A stretch of DNA of 64,000 bases from Gammaproteobacteria bacterium (GTDB taxonomy: Bacteria; Pseudomonadota; Gammaproteobacteria; DSM-16500), in the NCBI GenBank assembly GCA_021156085.1, contig JAJNBC010000005.1, positions 46,001 to 110,000 of the forward strand, read 5' to 3'. Shown here in pieces: positions 8,888 through 19,547 of this stretch. The notes under the pieces are model-generated. The model searched no databases. It saw only the letters and a list, made by a program, of their open reading frames with translations, and was not told where the DNA came from. Both the position numbers and the translations under genes were made by a program. How positions within the stretch are numbered: the first letter of the stretch is position 1; every line of letters begins with the position of its first letter.

Positions 8888-11581
8888 TTATAATATATTT
8901 TCAGGGTGGGCGCCGCTACTCTGCTCCGCTTCTTCCAAAATAAAATGCTCACTCATTGTAGCAATGGTACCCAGCCAGGCTTTCATCGGTTCCGGACACT
9001 GTTCAGCGATCAAATGAAGATGGGCAATGGGATTTTCACGGGAATTCTTTAGGCGGGGTACCGTAGCTTGAATTACAGACGTATCGGCACTAGAGGTATT
9101 TAGAGCAATTTGAAGGTAAGAATGTAGTTCTTGTAGATTCACAAAGATGTCATATAATCCACCCGGTTTAGTATGATCTGTATCCCCTACTAACGCATTT
9201 AAACTCTGTAATTTTGGGCTTGCTGCAAGAATAGGCGTCAACCCCGTATTTATTTTTATAGTATTCAATAATTGCAGTAAAGGTGAACGTCCCCCTGTGA
9301 GTATAGAAATCATTGTATCTAATTGTGCAAGATTATCAGCAGTGCTTAACTGAATATTAGCTAACAAACTTTCCCAAATATCGACATAATTTGTCACGTA
9401 CTGGGCTAGCAATTGTGTAGCTAGTGCATCAACAGGCCCTTGCTCAACTGGCGTTACATTATTCCCTAAAACCCAATTACCTTGCAATGCTTCAAATGCA
9501 GCTGTATTTATTTCATTCGGGACAATGTCATTAAATGCTTTCGCCGTGAACATAGCAGGAATGAGCGTGGCTACTGACTTACTAACTAAAACAGGCGGAT
9601 TACCCAAAACAGTACCTAGGTCAATAGCATCATCTACATTATTGTTGCCTATATTCTTCAAAATAACAAAACCAAGTGCGGGCTTTGATAAACTTAATAA
9701 TTGCTTGCGCACTTCTTCAATAAGCGCCGAATCTAATTTCGCCGATCCAGGTTCCGATCGCAAAACTATATGAATATGATCTGCTAATGCCGCAATAGCC
9801 TCTTTGTCACGCACGTCTGGCATGAACTGTTGCAATACTTCAGAAAGCTTATTTTCTTGGAAATGCCCCACATCATCCAACATTAAATAAGTTTTTAATA
9901 CTTTATAGACCTGCTCCGGATTTTTATTATTCGCCTCCTGCAAATATTTTTCAAAATAACTTTTTATTTCGGGGAGAACAATGGATTGCAATGTTTTATG
10001 ATAAACCAACTGCGCTGTTTTTTTAGATTTGTTTGAATAGAATTTCAAAAGGACTTGATCTGCCTTAGCCTCAGCCGCACGCCGCAATGAATTTAATAGC
10101 GGCAGTGCTTGAATTAAATGGTCACTTTGTTTGGTTGATTTCTGCAGACTTAATTGATAGTGCACAAGATCATTTTGTACTGAATAGGCCTGTTTCACAC
10201 TAAGCTGAAAATCATGGCCCAACAAAATAAGAGATATCAACACAGCCATGGTTGCTAGGATATAGGCTACGCGTCGTTGCCAAATAATGTGTATTTTCAT
10301 TACTGTGTCTGGCAGCATAGGCATTATTACTAAAATATGTGATATTAATTGGCGTATAAAATAAGCACGGGCGGGCATTTCAGGAATAGACTTACTATCT
10401 AAAGATTCTTTCGTCATTCCCTCCTCGGTAGAAAACAATGCTGTTCCCGCTTTCTCTACATTTTTTTGTGTACTGCTCGTAAGATACACACTAGATAAAG
10501 ACAAATCAGGAATAGCTATTGCTTTTAACGTTTGGACAATAGATTCTTTTAAGCGCTCAATTTGCAAGGGAAAATCTTTTATGTAAGATCGCACATCCTC
10601 ATTCCTCTCCTGATGCAAGCGCCAAATAAGCTGCCGATTTAAACGCTTAATGAGCGCATTAAAACGGGGGACAAAAATATTAAGTATGTTTTCATTTTCA
10701 TTACGCTTTGGCAAAGTGATCCCCCACGCTTGGGCAATTTCATCGCTGCTGCTTTCAGCAAAAAACTCAGAGAATCCTGGCAATAGGTCACATTTGGTGA
10801 TGACTAAATGAATCGGCATAGAAGCACCAAAGACTTCCATGACTTCTATAAGACGTTTCCTCAAGTCCATCAGGATTTTATTTTTTTTATTGCTATGAAC
10901 CTGTTGCATCAACTCTGGCAAATTCAGTGTAACAATGATGCCTTGCAATTTATTTTCATTGCGAATAGAGCGCAGCAGATTTAATAAATGTTTCCAGATT
11001 AAAGAAAAAGCGATCGGAGATGGCGGCCTGTTTTTTCCTTCAGATGCAAGATAAGAACCCGGAACATCGATAAAAACTAGATCCCGCGTTACCCACCAGG
11101 TGCATGAATCAGAAGAAGGAGTGCTTTGTAAATTTTCTTTTTTAAATTGTTTTGCTAAAATATATTTAACATTTGAATTAGTCAACAAACTGGTCTTTCC
11201 AGAGCCTGTAGGCCCTACTATCAAATACCAGGGCAAGCGGACCAAATTGATATTCTTCCCATTTTTATGAATCACTGTCTTTTTTAAAAATTTAATAGCC
11301 CCATAAAAACACCCTTTTAGATGCTTTAACTTTCTTTTCATTTCTATAGAAACCAGATTCTGGTTAGCAGTCTCGCTCGCATTCAGTTCAAAAAAAAGAA
11401 AATTAAAAAGCCACAATAAAAAAAATAGGCCAATAAGATCAATTCGCTTTTCCACATCTTGTAAGGGTGCATAACCTTTGATATTAATCAGAGGACCATC
11501 AAACCAAACAAAAAGAGAAGAAATAATAAATAAGCTAAAAGGGATAAGTTGTTTATAGATATTAGAGGTGATGTGTTTCAT
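8888..11581 (-). CDS. icmF: Dot/Icm protein IcmF (TssM-like)
   Basis: Large inner-membrane protein that, with IcmH/DotU, stabilises the Dot/Icm type IVB system; related to TssM of type VI secretion. The protein is about 897-903 residues (Legionella IcmF about 970). It has two N-terminal hydrophobic helices, a P-loop GPTGSGKTSLL (about residues 123-133), a third membrane segment near 440 (AYILATMAVLISLILLGHDF), then a long periplasmic region. ATG 11581 (MKHITS) is favoured; an upstream ATG at 11599 (MENRYS) is possible. Either start overlaps the 3' end of icmH (stop at 11562). It lies apart from the main Dot/Icm block here, separated by about 7 kb of housekeeping genes. Pairing with icmH rather than a tss cluster argues against type VI secretion. 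Confidence 0.93.
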   Translation of the reverse strand: MKHITSNIYKQLIPFSLFIISSLFVWFDGPLINIKGYAPLQDVEKRIDLIGLFFLLWLFNFLFFELNASETANQNLVSIEMKRKLKHLKGCFYGAIKFLKKTVIHKNGKNINLVRLPWYLIVGPTGSGKTSLLTNSNVKYILAKQFKKENLQSTPSSDSCTWWVTRDLVFIDVPGSYLASEGKNRPPSPIAFSLIWKHLLNLLRSIRNENKLQGIIVTLNLPELMQQVHSNKKNKILMDLRKRLIEVMEVFGASMPIHLVITKCDLLPGFSEFFAESSSDEIAQAWGITLPKRNENENILNIFVPRFNALIKRLNRQLIWRLHQERNEDVRSYIKDFPLQIERLKESIVQTLKAIAIPDLSLSSVYLTSSTQKNVEKAGTALFSTEEGMTKESLDSKSIPEMPARAYFIRQLISHILVIMPMLPDTVMKIHIIWQRRVAYILATMAVLISLILLGHDFQLSVKQAYSVQNDLVHYQLSLQKSTKQSDHLIQALPLLNSLRRAAEAKADQVLLKFYSNKSKKTAQLVYHKTLQSIVLPEIKSYFEKYLQEANNKNPEQVYKVLKTYLMLDDVGHFQENKLSEVLQQFMPDVRDKEAIAALADHIHIVLRSEPGSAKLDSALIEEVRKQLLSLSKPALGFVILKNIGNNNVDDAIDLGTVLGNPPVLVSKSVATLIPAMFTAKAFNDIVPNEINTAAFEALQGNWVLGNNVTPVEQGPVDALATQLLAQYVTNYVDIWESLLANIQLSTADNLAQLDTMISILTGGRSPLLQLLNTIKINTGLTPILAASPKLQSLNALVGDTDHTKPGGLYDIFVNLQELHSYLQIALNTSSADTSVIQATVPRLKNSRENPIAHLHLIAEQCPEPMKAWLGTIATMSEHFILEEAEQSSGAHPENIL

Positions 11582-12443
11582 AGAGTATCGATTTTCCAAT
11601 ATGCATCAAAGCTTGATAAGCTTGGTCTGAAATTATATCAAGCATAAACCCTAATCCTACAAACATTAATAAAATAATTATCGTAGTAACAGAAAATAAC
11701 AGCCCATAAGAGGGTTGTTTGGGCAGTGCTGTTTTGGAAGGCCGAGATGGTTTAATAGGAAAAGGCGATAGCGCTCTACTAAAATCCCCATGATAAGCAC
11801 GAATCCTTTTATATAATCCATGTGTTATTTTTTCCAGCTCACCATTGCTGAACTCGTTGGCCCGATAGCTCCCTTTATAACCTAAGCTTAAGCAGATATA
11901 CATAAATTCCATCACATCAATATAAAGAGTAGGCTCCTTAATAATGCGCTCTAGAATAAGAAAAAACCGCTCTTGTTGCACTGTTTCCGAATTAAAAACC
12001 GTCAGTAGACTATACCCCTCCCATTGCCCTTGCCCCCCCCAAGATGTATTTGCAATGATGTCATCAAATGTCACACATAATGCATAACGGCTCACCAAAG
12101 TATATTCCGAACGGTAGCCTCTAGCTTGAGCTGCATCTTGAAAACCATTAATTTCTGCTGTTAATTCTTGGTGTAATTTATTCAAATTACGGTAGGATTT
12201 CAGATGTTTTAATTTGCCCAGCATCGAAAACAAATAGCCTGCAATATCTACCAAGGGATTTAAACCTGCTTTTGAATGGTGCGTTGCAAATTTACCATAA
12301 GGCAACAATTGATTATGAGGCCGATCTACCGATTGATTTTTCGGAGCAAAAAAAGAGGGCTCGTCTTTGATAGACGATGGCTGCATGATATCTGTCAACA
12401 GCATATCTTCAAGTGCTATACCATCATTATTCGTCGTGGTCAT
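11562..12443 (-). CDS. icmH: Dot/Icm protein IcmH/DotU
   Basis: Tail-anchored inner-membrane partner of IcmF (TssL/DotU family). The soluble helical domain (NGFQDAAQARGYRSEYTLVSRYALCVTFDDIIANTSWG, then VFNSETVQQERFFLILERII and YICLSLGYKGSYR) contains the family signature residues, and one membrane helix sits near the C-terminus (LLFSVTTIIILLMFVGLGFML). There is no C-terminal OmpA domain. Start set at ATG 12443, preceded by AGGGA; the open frame continues to a TTG at 12506 that lacks support. The 3' end overlaps icmF, indicating coupled translation. Confidence 0.92.
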   Translation of the reverse strand: MTTTNNDGIALEDMLLTDIMQPSSIKDEPSFFAPKNQSVDRPHNQLLPYGKFATHHSKAGLNPLVDIAGYLFSMLGKLKHLKSYRNLNKLHQELTAEINGFQDAAQARGYRSEYTLVSRYALCVTFDDIIANTSWGGQGQWEGYSLLTVFNSETVQQERFFLILERIIKEPTLYIDVMEFMYICLSLGYKGSYRANEFSNGELEKITHGLYKRIRAYHGDFSRALSPFPIKPSRPSKTALPKQPSYGLLFSVTTIIILLMFVGLGFMLDIISDQAYQALMHIGKSILYETHHL

Positions 12444-12540
12444 GACTTTTTTCCCTAGTAAGCGTTCTCCTATACTCCACCCTTCTCTAAAGAAGAGCTT
12501 GAACAATTACTTTCTCTAAATAAAATGAACACACGCAAAT

Positions 12541-12581
12541 AAAAAAATCCTCTCTCCAAAAAATCATTAAGAAGAGAGGAT
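12541..12581 (-). terminator. Intrinsic terminator of fis
   Basis: Perfect 9-bp stem ATCCTCTCT / AGAGAGGAT with a 17-base loop, read on the minus strand directly after the fis stop and followed by seven T residues. A strong rho-independent terminator that separates fis from icmH. Confidence 0.88.
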
Positions 12582-12596
12582 AGATATGGCAGAACT

Positions 12597-12893
12597 TTAA
12601 TCTAACATCCCGTAAATCTTCAGCTTTTTACGCAATGTACCCCGGCTTAGACCGAGTAAAATGGCAGCCCGAGATTGATTTTCTTTAGTGTATTCCATTA
12701 CCGCTTCTAACAAAGGAACCTCCACCTCAGCCAATACCAATTGATATAAATCAGTCGGCGGCTCACCTTTCAATTGCGCAAAATAGCTTTCTAAAGCTTG
12801 TCGAACGCTATCATGCAACGGTTGATTTTTATGCGCAACAACAAACGTAGATTGCGCTTTTTGTGCTATTTCTATTTCTGCATCAGTAGTCAT
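12597..12893 (-). CDS. fis: DNA-binding protein Fis
   Basis: Nucleoid-associated DNA-bending regulator, 98 residues when begun at ATG 12893, the same length as E. coli Fis. The C-terminal helix-turn-helix [26 protein letters not shown] is nearly diagnostic, preceded by the dimerisation helices ([26 protein letters not shown]). The longer open frame to 12989 is rejected because a consensus -10 element and its -35 lie inside it. A GAGAG ribosome site precedes the chosen ATG. It is not beside dusB as in enterics, but has its own promoter and terminator, so it is monocistronic. Confidence 0.95.
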   Translation of the reverse strand: MTTDAEIEIAQKAQSTFVVAHKNQPLHDSVRQALESYFAQLKGEPPTDLYQLVLAEVEVPLLEAVMEYTKENQSRAAILLGLSRGTLRKKLKIYGMLD

Positions 12894-12959
12894 TAGTTTT
12901 CTCTCATTTAAAAATAATCCAAAATAAGCTAAAAGCTCCCAAAACCTTCCAAGCAAATA

Positions 12960-12989
12960 ATTATACACTACTGATCGTTGTTCGAGCAA
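12960..12989 (-). promoter_or_regulatory. Sigma70 promoter of fis
   Basis: On the minus strand TTGCTC (12989-12984), an 18-base spacer and a perfect TATAAT (12965-12960), about 65 bp before the fis ATG. The -35 overlaps a small inverted repeat CGTTG/CAACG that could be an operator. Confidence 0.7.
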
Positions 12990-13081
12990 CGGAAATTGGC
13001 AATTATTTTCTCTTACCCTTCTGTATATAGAAATTCTTTTTTAAAAACAATATATTATGTATATTTTATTTCTATAAACCC

Positions 13082-14431
13082 TTAAAGATTTAACCACTGC
13101 TCCAAATAATGGATATTCACGATCCCTTTTTGAAACGCATTTCCGCGCAAAATATCTTGATGCAACGTTAAATTTGTCTTAATTCCTTCAACAATCATTT
13201 CATCTAAAGCGTTTCGCATCCGCGCCAAAGCAACTTCGCGACGTTCACCATAGGCAATGACCTTCCCAATCAAAGAATCATAATAAGGCGGCACTTTATA
13301 ACTACTATAAGCATGTGAATCTAAGCGTATCCCCGGGCCTCCTGGCGCGTGAAAATGAGTGATGGTGCCAGGGCAAGGTAAAAAAGAACGGGGATCTTCT
13401 GCATTAATGCGGCATTCAATGGCATGCCCTTTAATTTTGATATCCGATTGAGTGAAAGAAAGCTTCTGTCCAGCTGCAATACGTAACTGCTCTTTAACAA
13501 TATCAACGCCTGTAATAAGCTCAGTTACAGGGTGTTCCACTTGGACGCGTGTATTCATTTCAATAAAATAAAATTCTTTATTCTCATATAAAAACTCAAA
13601 TGTCCCGGCCCCCCGATAACGCATATCTCTGCATGCTTGCGCACAACGCTCGCCAATGGCTTCCCGTTGTTCTTGCGTTATGCCTGGCGCTGGCGCTTCT
13701 TCAATGATTTTCTGATGACGTCGCTGAATGGAACAATCACGTTCGCCCAAATGAACCGCATTTCCTTGTCCATCACCTAGCACTTGAACTTCAATATGCC
13801 GGGGCGTTTGTAAATATTTTTCCATATACACTTTATCATTATTAAAGGCTGCCCTTGCTTCGGTACGGGTCATAGCAATCGCATTTAATAAATGGGATTC
13901 TGTATGCACAACCCGCATGCCGCGCCCGCCACCCCCGCCTGCAGCTTTGATAATGATAGGATAGCCAATTTCCTGGGCCGTACGCATACTCGCTGCATCA
14001 TCATCATAAAGAAGATCACTGGAACCAGGGACACAAGGAATACCTAGTTTTTTCATAGCAGCAATAGCCGCTACTTTATCTCCCATTTCGCGGATAGTTT
14101 CGGGATGGGGCCCAATAAAAATAAAACCGCTTTTTTCAACTTGTTCAGCAAAGCTTGGATTTTCTGCAAGAAAACCGTAGCCAGGATGAATAGAATCAGC
14201 ATCTGTAATTTCCGCTGCACTAATAATAGCAGGTACGCTGAGATAACTTTCTGCCGCAGGAGCAGGTCCAATACAAACTGATTCATCCGCTAAACGCACG
14301 TGTATCAAATCACGATCAGCCTCTGAGTGCACCGCGACTGTCTTTATATCCAATTCTTTACATGCCCGCCAAATACGTAAAGCAATTTCTCCACGATTGG
14401 CAATAACAACTTTATGTAACATAGGCGACAT
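13082..14431 (-). CDS. accC: Acetyl-CoA carboxylase biotin carboxylase subunit
   Basis: ATP-dependent carboxylation of the biotin on AccB, first half-reaction of acetyl-CoA carboxylase in fatty-acid synthesis. 449 residues, as in E. coli. ATP-grasp features: the glycine-rich loop [13 protein letters not shown], the [21 protein letters not shown] segment, [16 protein letters not shown] with metal and catalytic residues, and ECRINAEDP. Start at ATG 14431 is set by an AGGAGG ribosome site four to five bases upstream; the frame extends seven codons further up without support. It follows accB by 13 bp. Confidence 0.97.
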   Translation of the reverse strand: MSPMLHKVVIANRGEIALRIWRACKELDIKTVAVHSEADRDLIHVRLADESVCIGPAPAAESYLSVPAIISAAEITDADSIHPGYGFLAENPSFAEQVEKSGFIFIGPHPETIREMGDKVAAIAAMKKLGIPCVPGSSDLLYDDDAASMRTAQEIGYPIIIKAAGGGGGRGMRVVHTESHLLNAIAMTRTEARAAFNNDKVYMEKYLQTPRHIEVQVLGDGQGNAVHLGERDCSIQRRHQKIIEEAPAPGITQEQREAIGERCAQACRDMRYRGAGTFEFLYENKEFYFIEMNTRVQVEHPVTELITGVDIVKEQLRIAAGQKLSFTQSDIKIKGHAIECRINAEDPRSFLPCPGTITHFHAPGGPGIRLDSHAYSSYKVPPYYDSLIGKVIAYGERREVALARMRNALDEMIVEGIKTNLTLHQDILRGNAFQKGIVNIHYLEQWLNL

Positions 14432-14444
14432 AAAACCTCCTTGC

Positions 14445-14915
14445 TTATTCAATCACAACCAGCGGTTGATTAAATTCCACAGGGGTTCCAGTATCGATAA
14501 GAATGGCTGTAATGGTTCCCGATTTATCAGCTTCAATTTGATTAAACATTTTCATCGCTTCAATCAAGCAAAGCGTGTCTCCTATTTTTACTGCTTGACC
14601 TACTTGCACAAATGCTTTTGCCCCTGGCGAAGGTGAAAGATACACTGTACCGACCATAGGCGCCTTCACTACATGCTTATTGGAAGCTATTTCTAGTGGG
14701 TCGCTCCCCTTAACAGTAGACTCTCCCAACGTCATGACAGGGGCGGTAGCAATCACCTGCTGAATCGGCGAAGTCGGCATAGCTATCGCCGTCGAGACAG
14801 TCCTGGTATTTTCTCTGCTAATGCGTACAGAGTCTTTATCTTCATGAATTTCAATTTCTGCAATACCCGTTTCTTGAATAAGCTCAATGAGCTTGCGAAT
14901 TTTGCGCAGATCCAT
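14445..14915 (-). CDS. accB: Biotin carboxyl carrier protein of acetyl-CoA carboxylase
   Basis: Carries the biotin that is carboxylated by AccC. 156 residues: an N-terminal helical part ([23 protein letters not shown]), an Ala/Pro/Thr-rich linker and the C-terminal biotinyl domain with the [12 protein letters not shown] motif (the second Lys is biotinylated, about residue 122) and the thumb region [16 protein letters not shown]. The start codon lies inside the 3' end of aroQ (32-bp overlap), so the order aroQ-accB-accC is a compact operon, as commonly seen in gammaproteobacteria. Confidence 0.97.
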   Translation of the reverse strand: MDLRKIRKLIELIQETGIAEIEIHEDKDSVRISRENTRTVSTAIAMPTSPIQQVIATAPVMTLGESTVKGSDPLEIASNKHVVKAPMVGTVYLSPSPGAKAFVQVGQAVKIGDTLCLIEAMKMFNQIEADKSGTITAILIDTGTPVEFNQPLVVIE

Positions 14916-15363
14916 AGTGGGATGCCCCTTCTTGTTTTGTTAAATAATAATGTGCATAACGCACCGCAAGGAAATATCCTTTAATACCTAAGCCTGTCAG
15001 TGTTCCTAGTGCAATATCAGAAAAATAAGAGAGCTGACGAAAATTTTCACGACGATAAATATTCGATAAATGTACTTCTACAAAGGGTTTATTCACAGCA
15101 AGCAGCGCATCACGTAATGCAACACTCGTATGAGTGAATGCAGCAGGATTAAATATAATAAAATCTGCCTCACTTTGATGGATATGATCAATTAATGTGG
15201 ATTCAGCATTGCTCTGAAATGTGGCCCCTTCGTGCCCTAGGCTTTTTGCCAAAGCAATAATTTTAGCGTCAAGTGTTTCTAATGTATCATGGCCATAAAG
15301 ATAAGGCTCACGTGTCCCAAGCAAATTCAAATTAGGTCCATGTAAAATCAGAATAGTCGCCAT
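14884..15363 (-). CDS. aroQ: Type II 3-dehydroquinate dehydratase
   Basis: Third step of the shikimate pathway. Family signatures: [19 protein letters not shown] with the catalytic Tyr/Arg region, the catalytic-site segment [16 protein letters not shown] and [14 protein letters not shown]. From ATG 15363 the protein has 159 residues. A GTG at 15384 preceded by AGGGA adds seven residues and cannot be ruled out as the real start. The 3' end overlaps accB. Confidence 0.93.
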   Translation of the reverse strand: MATILILHGPNLNLLGTREPYLYGHDTLETLDAKIIALAKSLGHEGATFQSNAESTLIDHIHQSEADFIIFNPAAFTHTSVALRDALLAVNKPFVEVHLSNIYRRENFRQLSYFSDIALGTLTGLGIKGYFLAVRYAHYYLTKQEGASHYGSAQNSQAH

Positions 15364-15499
15364 AAGTTTAGAGTGCCCAATCACTGTTCCCTACTGATGT
15401 CGAGCATTTTGCACGAAGTTGTACGTTTTGTCTAGATATAAGAAGTTAGCAACATTTTAAAAACAATTTGCCACAAATTATAAACAGACTCTAAGCTAT

Positions 15500-16153
15500 T
15501 TACGTGGTAACGTTAGAGAATTTCCTGCGCATCACCGCTATTAAAGCCGGAAAAACAGATAAAACGATAATAGCCGCGATAACCAAGGAGAAATGTTGTT
15601 TAACGAGCGGAATATTCCCAAATAAGTAACTTCCATACACTAGCACCCCTATCCATAATACAGCACCGATCAAGCTATAAATTAAAAACTGCCTATATGC
15701 CATATAGCCAATGCCAGCAACAAAAGGAGCAAATGTACGGATCATCGGTATAAAACGCGCAATGATAATTGTTTTTCCACCATACCGCTCAAAGAATCCA
15801 TGAGCATTATCTATATTTCTTTTATTGAATAACCAAGAATTGCTTGAGCGAAACACCCGGGAACCGAACCATTTACCAATAAGGTAATTTAAGCCGTTAC
15901 CGAGCACTGATGCAGCTACCAGCAATAAAAATAATATATGAATATTCAGGATATCACCTACATTGGCTGTGAGAGCACCTGCTGCAAAAAGCAATGAATC
16001 ACCAGGTAAAATGGCCGAAAAAACAATACCAGTCTCACAAAAAATAATCAGGAAAAGCAATGCATAAGTCCATGTCCCATAGGCTGTCACAAACGCAATA
16101 AGATGCTCATCCAGATGAAGAATAAAACTTAGCATGTAATGCAGCGCTGCCAT
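15500..16153 (-). CDS. DedA-family membrane protein
   Basis: Inner-membrane protein of the DedA/SNARE-associated family, members of which are linked to undecaprenyl-phosphate or phospholipid flipping and membrane homeostasis. 217 residues with about five hydrophobic segments. Characteristic motifs: FCETGIVFSAILPGDSLLFAAGAL (E and PGD) and the FERYGGKTIIIARFIPMIRTFAPFVAGIGYM block with the F/YG..R.IP.xR/TFxPxxAG residues. GGAG precedes the ATG at 16153. It stands alone between aroQ and rsmJ. Confidence 0.9.
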   Translation of the reverse strand: MAALHYMLSFILHLDEHLIAFVTAYGTWTYALLFLIIFCETGIVFSAILPGDSLLFAAGALTANVGDILNIHILFLLLVAASVLGNGLNYLIGKWFGSRVFRSSNSWLFNKRNIDNAHGFFERYGGKTIIIARFIPMIRTFAPFVAGIGYMAYRQFLIYSLIGAVLWIGVLVYGSYLFGNIPLVKQHFSLVIAAIIVLSVFPALIAVMRRKFSNVTT

Positions 16154-16173
16154 AATACTCCGGTATCAACAAC

Positions 16174-16187
16174 TAGGGGGCCCCCTA
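16174..16187. repeat. GC-rich 14-bp perfect palindrome
   Basis: TAGGGGGCCCCCTA between the rsmJ stop and the dedA start codon (both minus strand). It is unusually GC-rich for this region. With no T-run it is not a typical terminator; it could act as a transcript-end hairpin for rsmJ or a protein site. Confidence 0.4.
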
Positions 16188-16197
16188 ACCATTGCAT

Positions 16198-17013
16198 TTA
16201 AATCATATAGACATCAAAACGACTATGATTCCCTCTCAAAGAAAAAGAAGGAGCACAGTTTTCCATAAGGGCAGATGCCAATCGAGGTCTTTTTACCACA
16301 ACACGTTTAAGGGCACAAGCCAAGGCAGTTTTAAACAGCTCATTGGCATCTATATCTTCTCCCACAATATCTCGCAACACGAGCATAGCTTGCTTAGGAA
16401 GCGCACATTTTTTTCGAGTGGGAAACATAGGATCCAAATAGATAATATCAGGTCGATCACATGCCTTTAAACATTCAAGCCATGAAATAGCATCTGCCTG
16501 GATTAGATGCAAACGATCCATAATAGGGGCAAGGTGCTGATTTTTTTGGGCTCTTTGCATACCATCTGCTACCAACAAATGAATAATAGGCGAACGCTCG
16601 AGTAAAACTACTCCAAAACCTAAAGAAGCAAGCATAAAAGCATCGCTGGCCAACCCACCGGTTGCATCTACAATTTTAGGGTGAGTTTTTCCTTTTAATC
16701 CCATGGCTCTTACTAAAGCCTCATTCTTAAGCGAAGTATTCTGAGAACGGTAGTGCATTTTCCCAGAAAGAAAATCGACATATAAAGGTAAGGGCATGGC
16801 TCTTGTTTTCTGCAATCCTATATAATCTGACGTGAGAACCAGCACATAGTCATAACTTTCAGGATGGTTAAGAACGATGGGCAAAGCAAGCCTGTGAGCA
16901 AGCGTTTCCGCTAACGATTGCAAATCAGGAAGAATAGGGAAAATTCCAATTTTAACGGCTTGCATAGAAGCTTCCTCTGTGGCACATAATAATACAACAC
17001 ACTCTGGATACAT
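16198..17013 (-). CDS. rsmJ: 16S rRNA (guanine-N2)-methyltransferase RsmJ
   Basis: Predicted SAM-dependent methyltransferase for G1516 of 16S rRNA (UPF0341 family). 271 residues with the family motifs: YVDFLSGKMHYR, KTHPKIVDATGGLASDAFMLASLGFGVVLLERSP (SAM-binding motif I) and DIIYLDPMFPTRKKCALPKQAM, plus the C-terminal VVVKRPR. Start at ATG 17013 has GAGG five bases upstream. It is divergent from hemB, with only 35 bp between them. Confidence 0.93.
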   Translation of the reverse strand: MYPECVVLLCATEEASMQAVKIGIFPILPDLQSLAETLAHRLALPIVLNHPESYDYVLVLTSDYIGLQKTRAMPLPLYVDFLSGKMHYRSQNTSLKNEALVRAMGLKGKTHPKIVDATGGLASDAFMLASLGFGVVLLERSPIIHLLVADGMQRAQKNQHLAPIMDRLHLIQADAISWLECLKACDRPDIIYLDPMFPTRKKCALPKQAMLVLRDIVGEDIDANELFKTALACALKRVVVKRPRLASALMENCAPSFSLRGNHSRFDVYMI

Positions 17014-17042
17014 GGAATCCTCTATCTATTATTAAAATTTGA

Positions 17043-18071
<1,029 letters not shown>

Positions 18072-18110
18072 CAATTAGTCGGAGAAAGAGTAGAGTGCAT
18101 GGAGGTAAGA

Positions 18111-18632
18111 ATGCTTGAAGAAATCATTGCGCCCTTACTATCCACTAAATGGGGCCAACGCAGTGGATTAGCAGCAGTAGCTATTTTTAGTCTCTGCTCA
18201 TTCATTACTCTTGTTGAAATACCTATCATTTGGCACGGTGATTACGTGTTGGCTCATGCTCAAACAACGATAAAATCTTTTCCGTCTCTTACTAACCACA
18301 TTGGAGAACTCATTATGCAAATTCCAGATCGCCATCTTTTCGGAATGTCTGGAAAGAGAGCAGCTGGCCTCCCCATTACCAGTCTAGAATTGCGCTTGGT
18401 GGGCGTCGTTCAAGGTAATTCCGAAAGTGCATCACGAGCTATGATCTCAGAAGCCTCTCGCGCCGCTAAGATTTATCACGTAGGTGATAGCTTAACACCT
18501 GGGGTGTACATTAAAGCAATAACGCCAGACAGTGTTATCTTGGAAAATGATAATCATATAGAAAAATTACCCTTATTACGCCCCCCTCTCAGGTTTCATG
18601 GTATACAAAAAAATTTATTGCTCGGAGATTAA
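18111..18632 (+). CDS. gspC: Type II secretion protein GspC-like
   Basis: Likely the inner-membrane clamp that couples the type II secretion platform to the GspD secretin. 173 residues: a membrane helix at about 19-37 (LAAVAIFSLCSFITLVEIPII), then a periplasmic homology region with HLFG, LPITSLELRLVGVV and ASRAAKIYHVGDSLTPGVYIKAITPDSVIL, the hallmark of the GspC HR domain. No PDZ domain follows. ATG 18111 has GGAGGT directly upstream, better than ATG 18099. It is separated by 15 kb from gspK-L-M and is followed without a gap by a Sel1/SPOR lipoprotein gene instead of gspD. Confidence 0.82.
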   Translation: MLEEIIAPLLSTKWGQRSGLAAVAIFSLCSFITLVEIPIIWHGDYVLAHAQTTIKSFPSLTNHIGELIMQIPDRHLFGMSGKRAAGLPITSLELRLVGVVQGNSESASRAMISEASRAAKIYHVGDSLTPGVYIKAITPDSVILENDNHIEKLPLLRPPLRFHGIQKNLLLGD

Positions 18633-19430
18633 ATGGTACACATTAGACGATCTATTTCACTCCTCCTCATCTGCTTGCTAATACAGTCTTGCGCTTCGTC
18701 TGTTGATACGCAACGCTTGCAAAGTGGCAAAGTCAGCTTTATCTCGGGTGATTTTAAATCCGCATTTCATCAATTATTACCACTTGCAGCTGAAGGTATT
18801 CCGCAAGCAGAGTACGGTGTAGGTTATATGTATTATTATGGCTACGGTGTCACTCAAGACAGTGAATCTGGCATATTCTGGATGAACAAAGCAGCTACTG
18901 CCCATTATGCCCCGGCCATCAGAGCACTAGCCGCTATCCAGGAAATCTCTCTCAAACAAGAAAAAATACCATCCCCTTCAACTGAATCAACGCTTATCCG
19001 AAATAACAATACTCATATGGAGAATAAAATTGAAAAAGACCCTTTGCTGGAAACTCTTACCACCCCACCCTCCCCTCCAGAAGGCCATGTCCTCATTATG
19101 CCGCAAAGAAATGAAACAACGTCGCCCGAATCGAAATCCCAACCATTTAAAAAAATAAATACATTTATCTCTGCCGATAAAAAATATACGCTGCAGTTAT
19201 TAGGCAGTTACTCCCTTTCTTTTCTCCAGGAACGTCAAGTACAGTTAAATTTAAAAACCTCTACTTCTATAGGCCGCACTAAACACAATGGACGCGATTG
19301 GTATGTACTCACTTACGGCGCCTACCCAGCACTTGCCAATGCAGAATTAGCCAAATTTGATTTACCAAAAAAAATAAAAGACTTTAATCCCTGGATCAGA
19401 AAATGCGATGAGCTTATATGGGTAAAATAA
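18633..19430 (+). CDS. Sel1-repeat / SPOR-domain lipoprotein
   Basis: Predicted lipoprotein of 265 residues. It has a signal peptide with lipobox LIQSC (Cys about 20), two Sel1-like helical repeats (GDFKSAFHQLLPLAAEGIPQAEYGVGYMYYYGYGVTQDSESGIFWMNKAA, about 40-95), a Pro/Ser/Glu-rich linker, and a C-terminal SPOR-like part (YTLQLLGSYSLSFLQERQVQL ... DWYVLTYGAYPALANAELA, about 185-265) that may bind denuded peptidoglycan. The ATG follows the gspC stop immediately, with CGGAG upstream, so it is co-translated with gspC. An envelope role next to a secretion component is plausible; exact function unknown. Confidence 0.75.
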   Translation: MVHIRRSISLLLICLLIQSCASSVDTQRLQSGKVSFISGDFKSAFHQLLPLAAEGIPQAEYGVGYMYYYGYGVTQDSESGIFWMNKAATAHYAPAIRALAAIQEISLKQEKIPSPSTESTLIRNNNTHMENKIEKDPLLETLTTPPSPPEGHVLIMPQRNETTSPESKSQPFKKINTFISADKKYTLQLLGSYSLSFLQERQVQLNLKTSTSIGRTKHNGRDWYVLTYGAYPALANAELAKFDLPKKIKDFNPWIRKCDELIWVK

Positions 19431-19461
19431 TTTAAACGTTCGTGTCATTACCTAAGAAGGC

Positions 19462-19495
19462 CAGCGGGGAGGCAATATTTTTAGCCCCCCCACTG
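19462..19495 (+). terminator. Probable terminator hairpin after the gspC operon
   Basis: A GC-rich stem (CAG, then GGGGAGGC, pairing with GCCCCCCC and CTG, one mismatch) around an AT-rich loop, 32 bp after the lipoprotein stop. The T-run after it is poor, so termination strength is uncertain. Confidence 0.5.
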
Positions 19496-19547
19496 TTCAC
19501 ATATTTATTCATGTGCTTGGATTTTTCGTCAATTTTTCACAAAAGGC

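Noticed and set aside
8888..12443. Type VI secretion cluster (TssM/TssL)
   Set aside because: No other tss genes are seen; IcmH has no OmpA domain and the genome has a full Dot/Icm block, so IcmF/IcmH of the type IVB system fits better.
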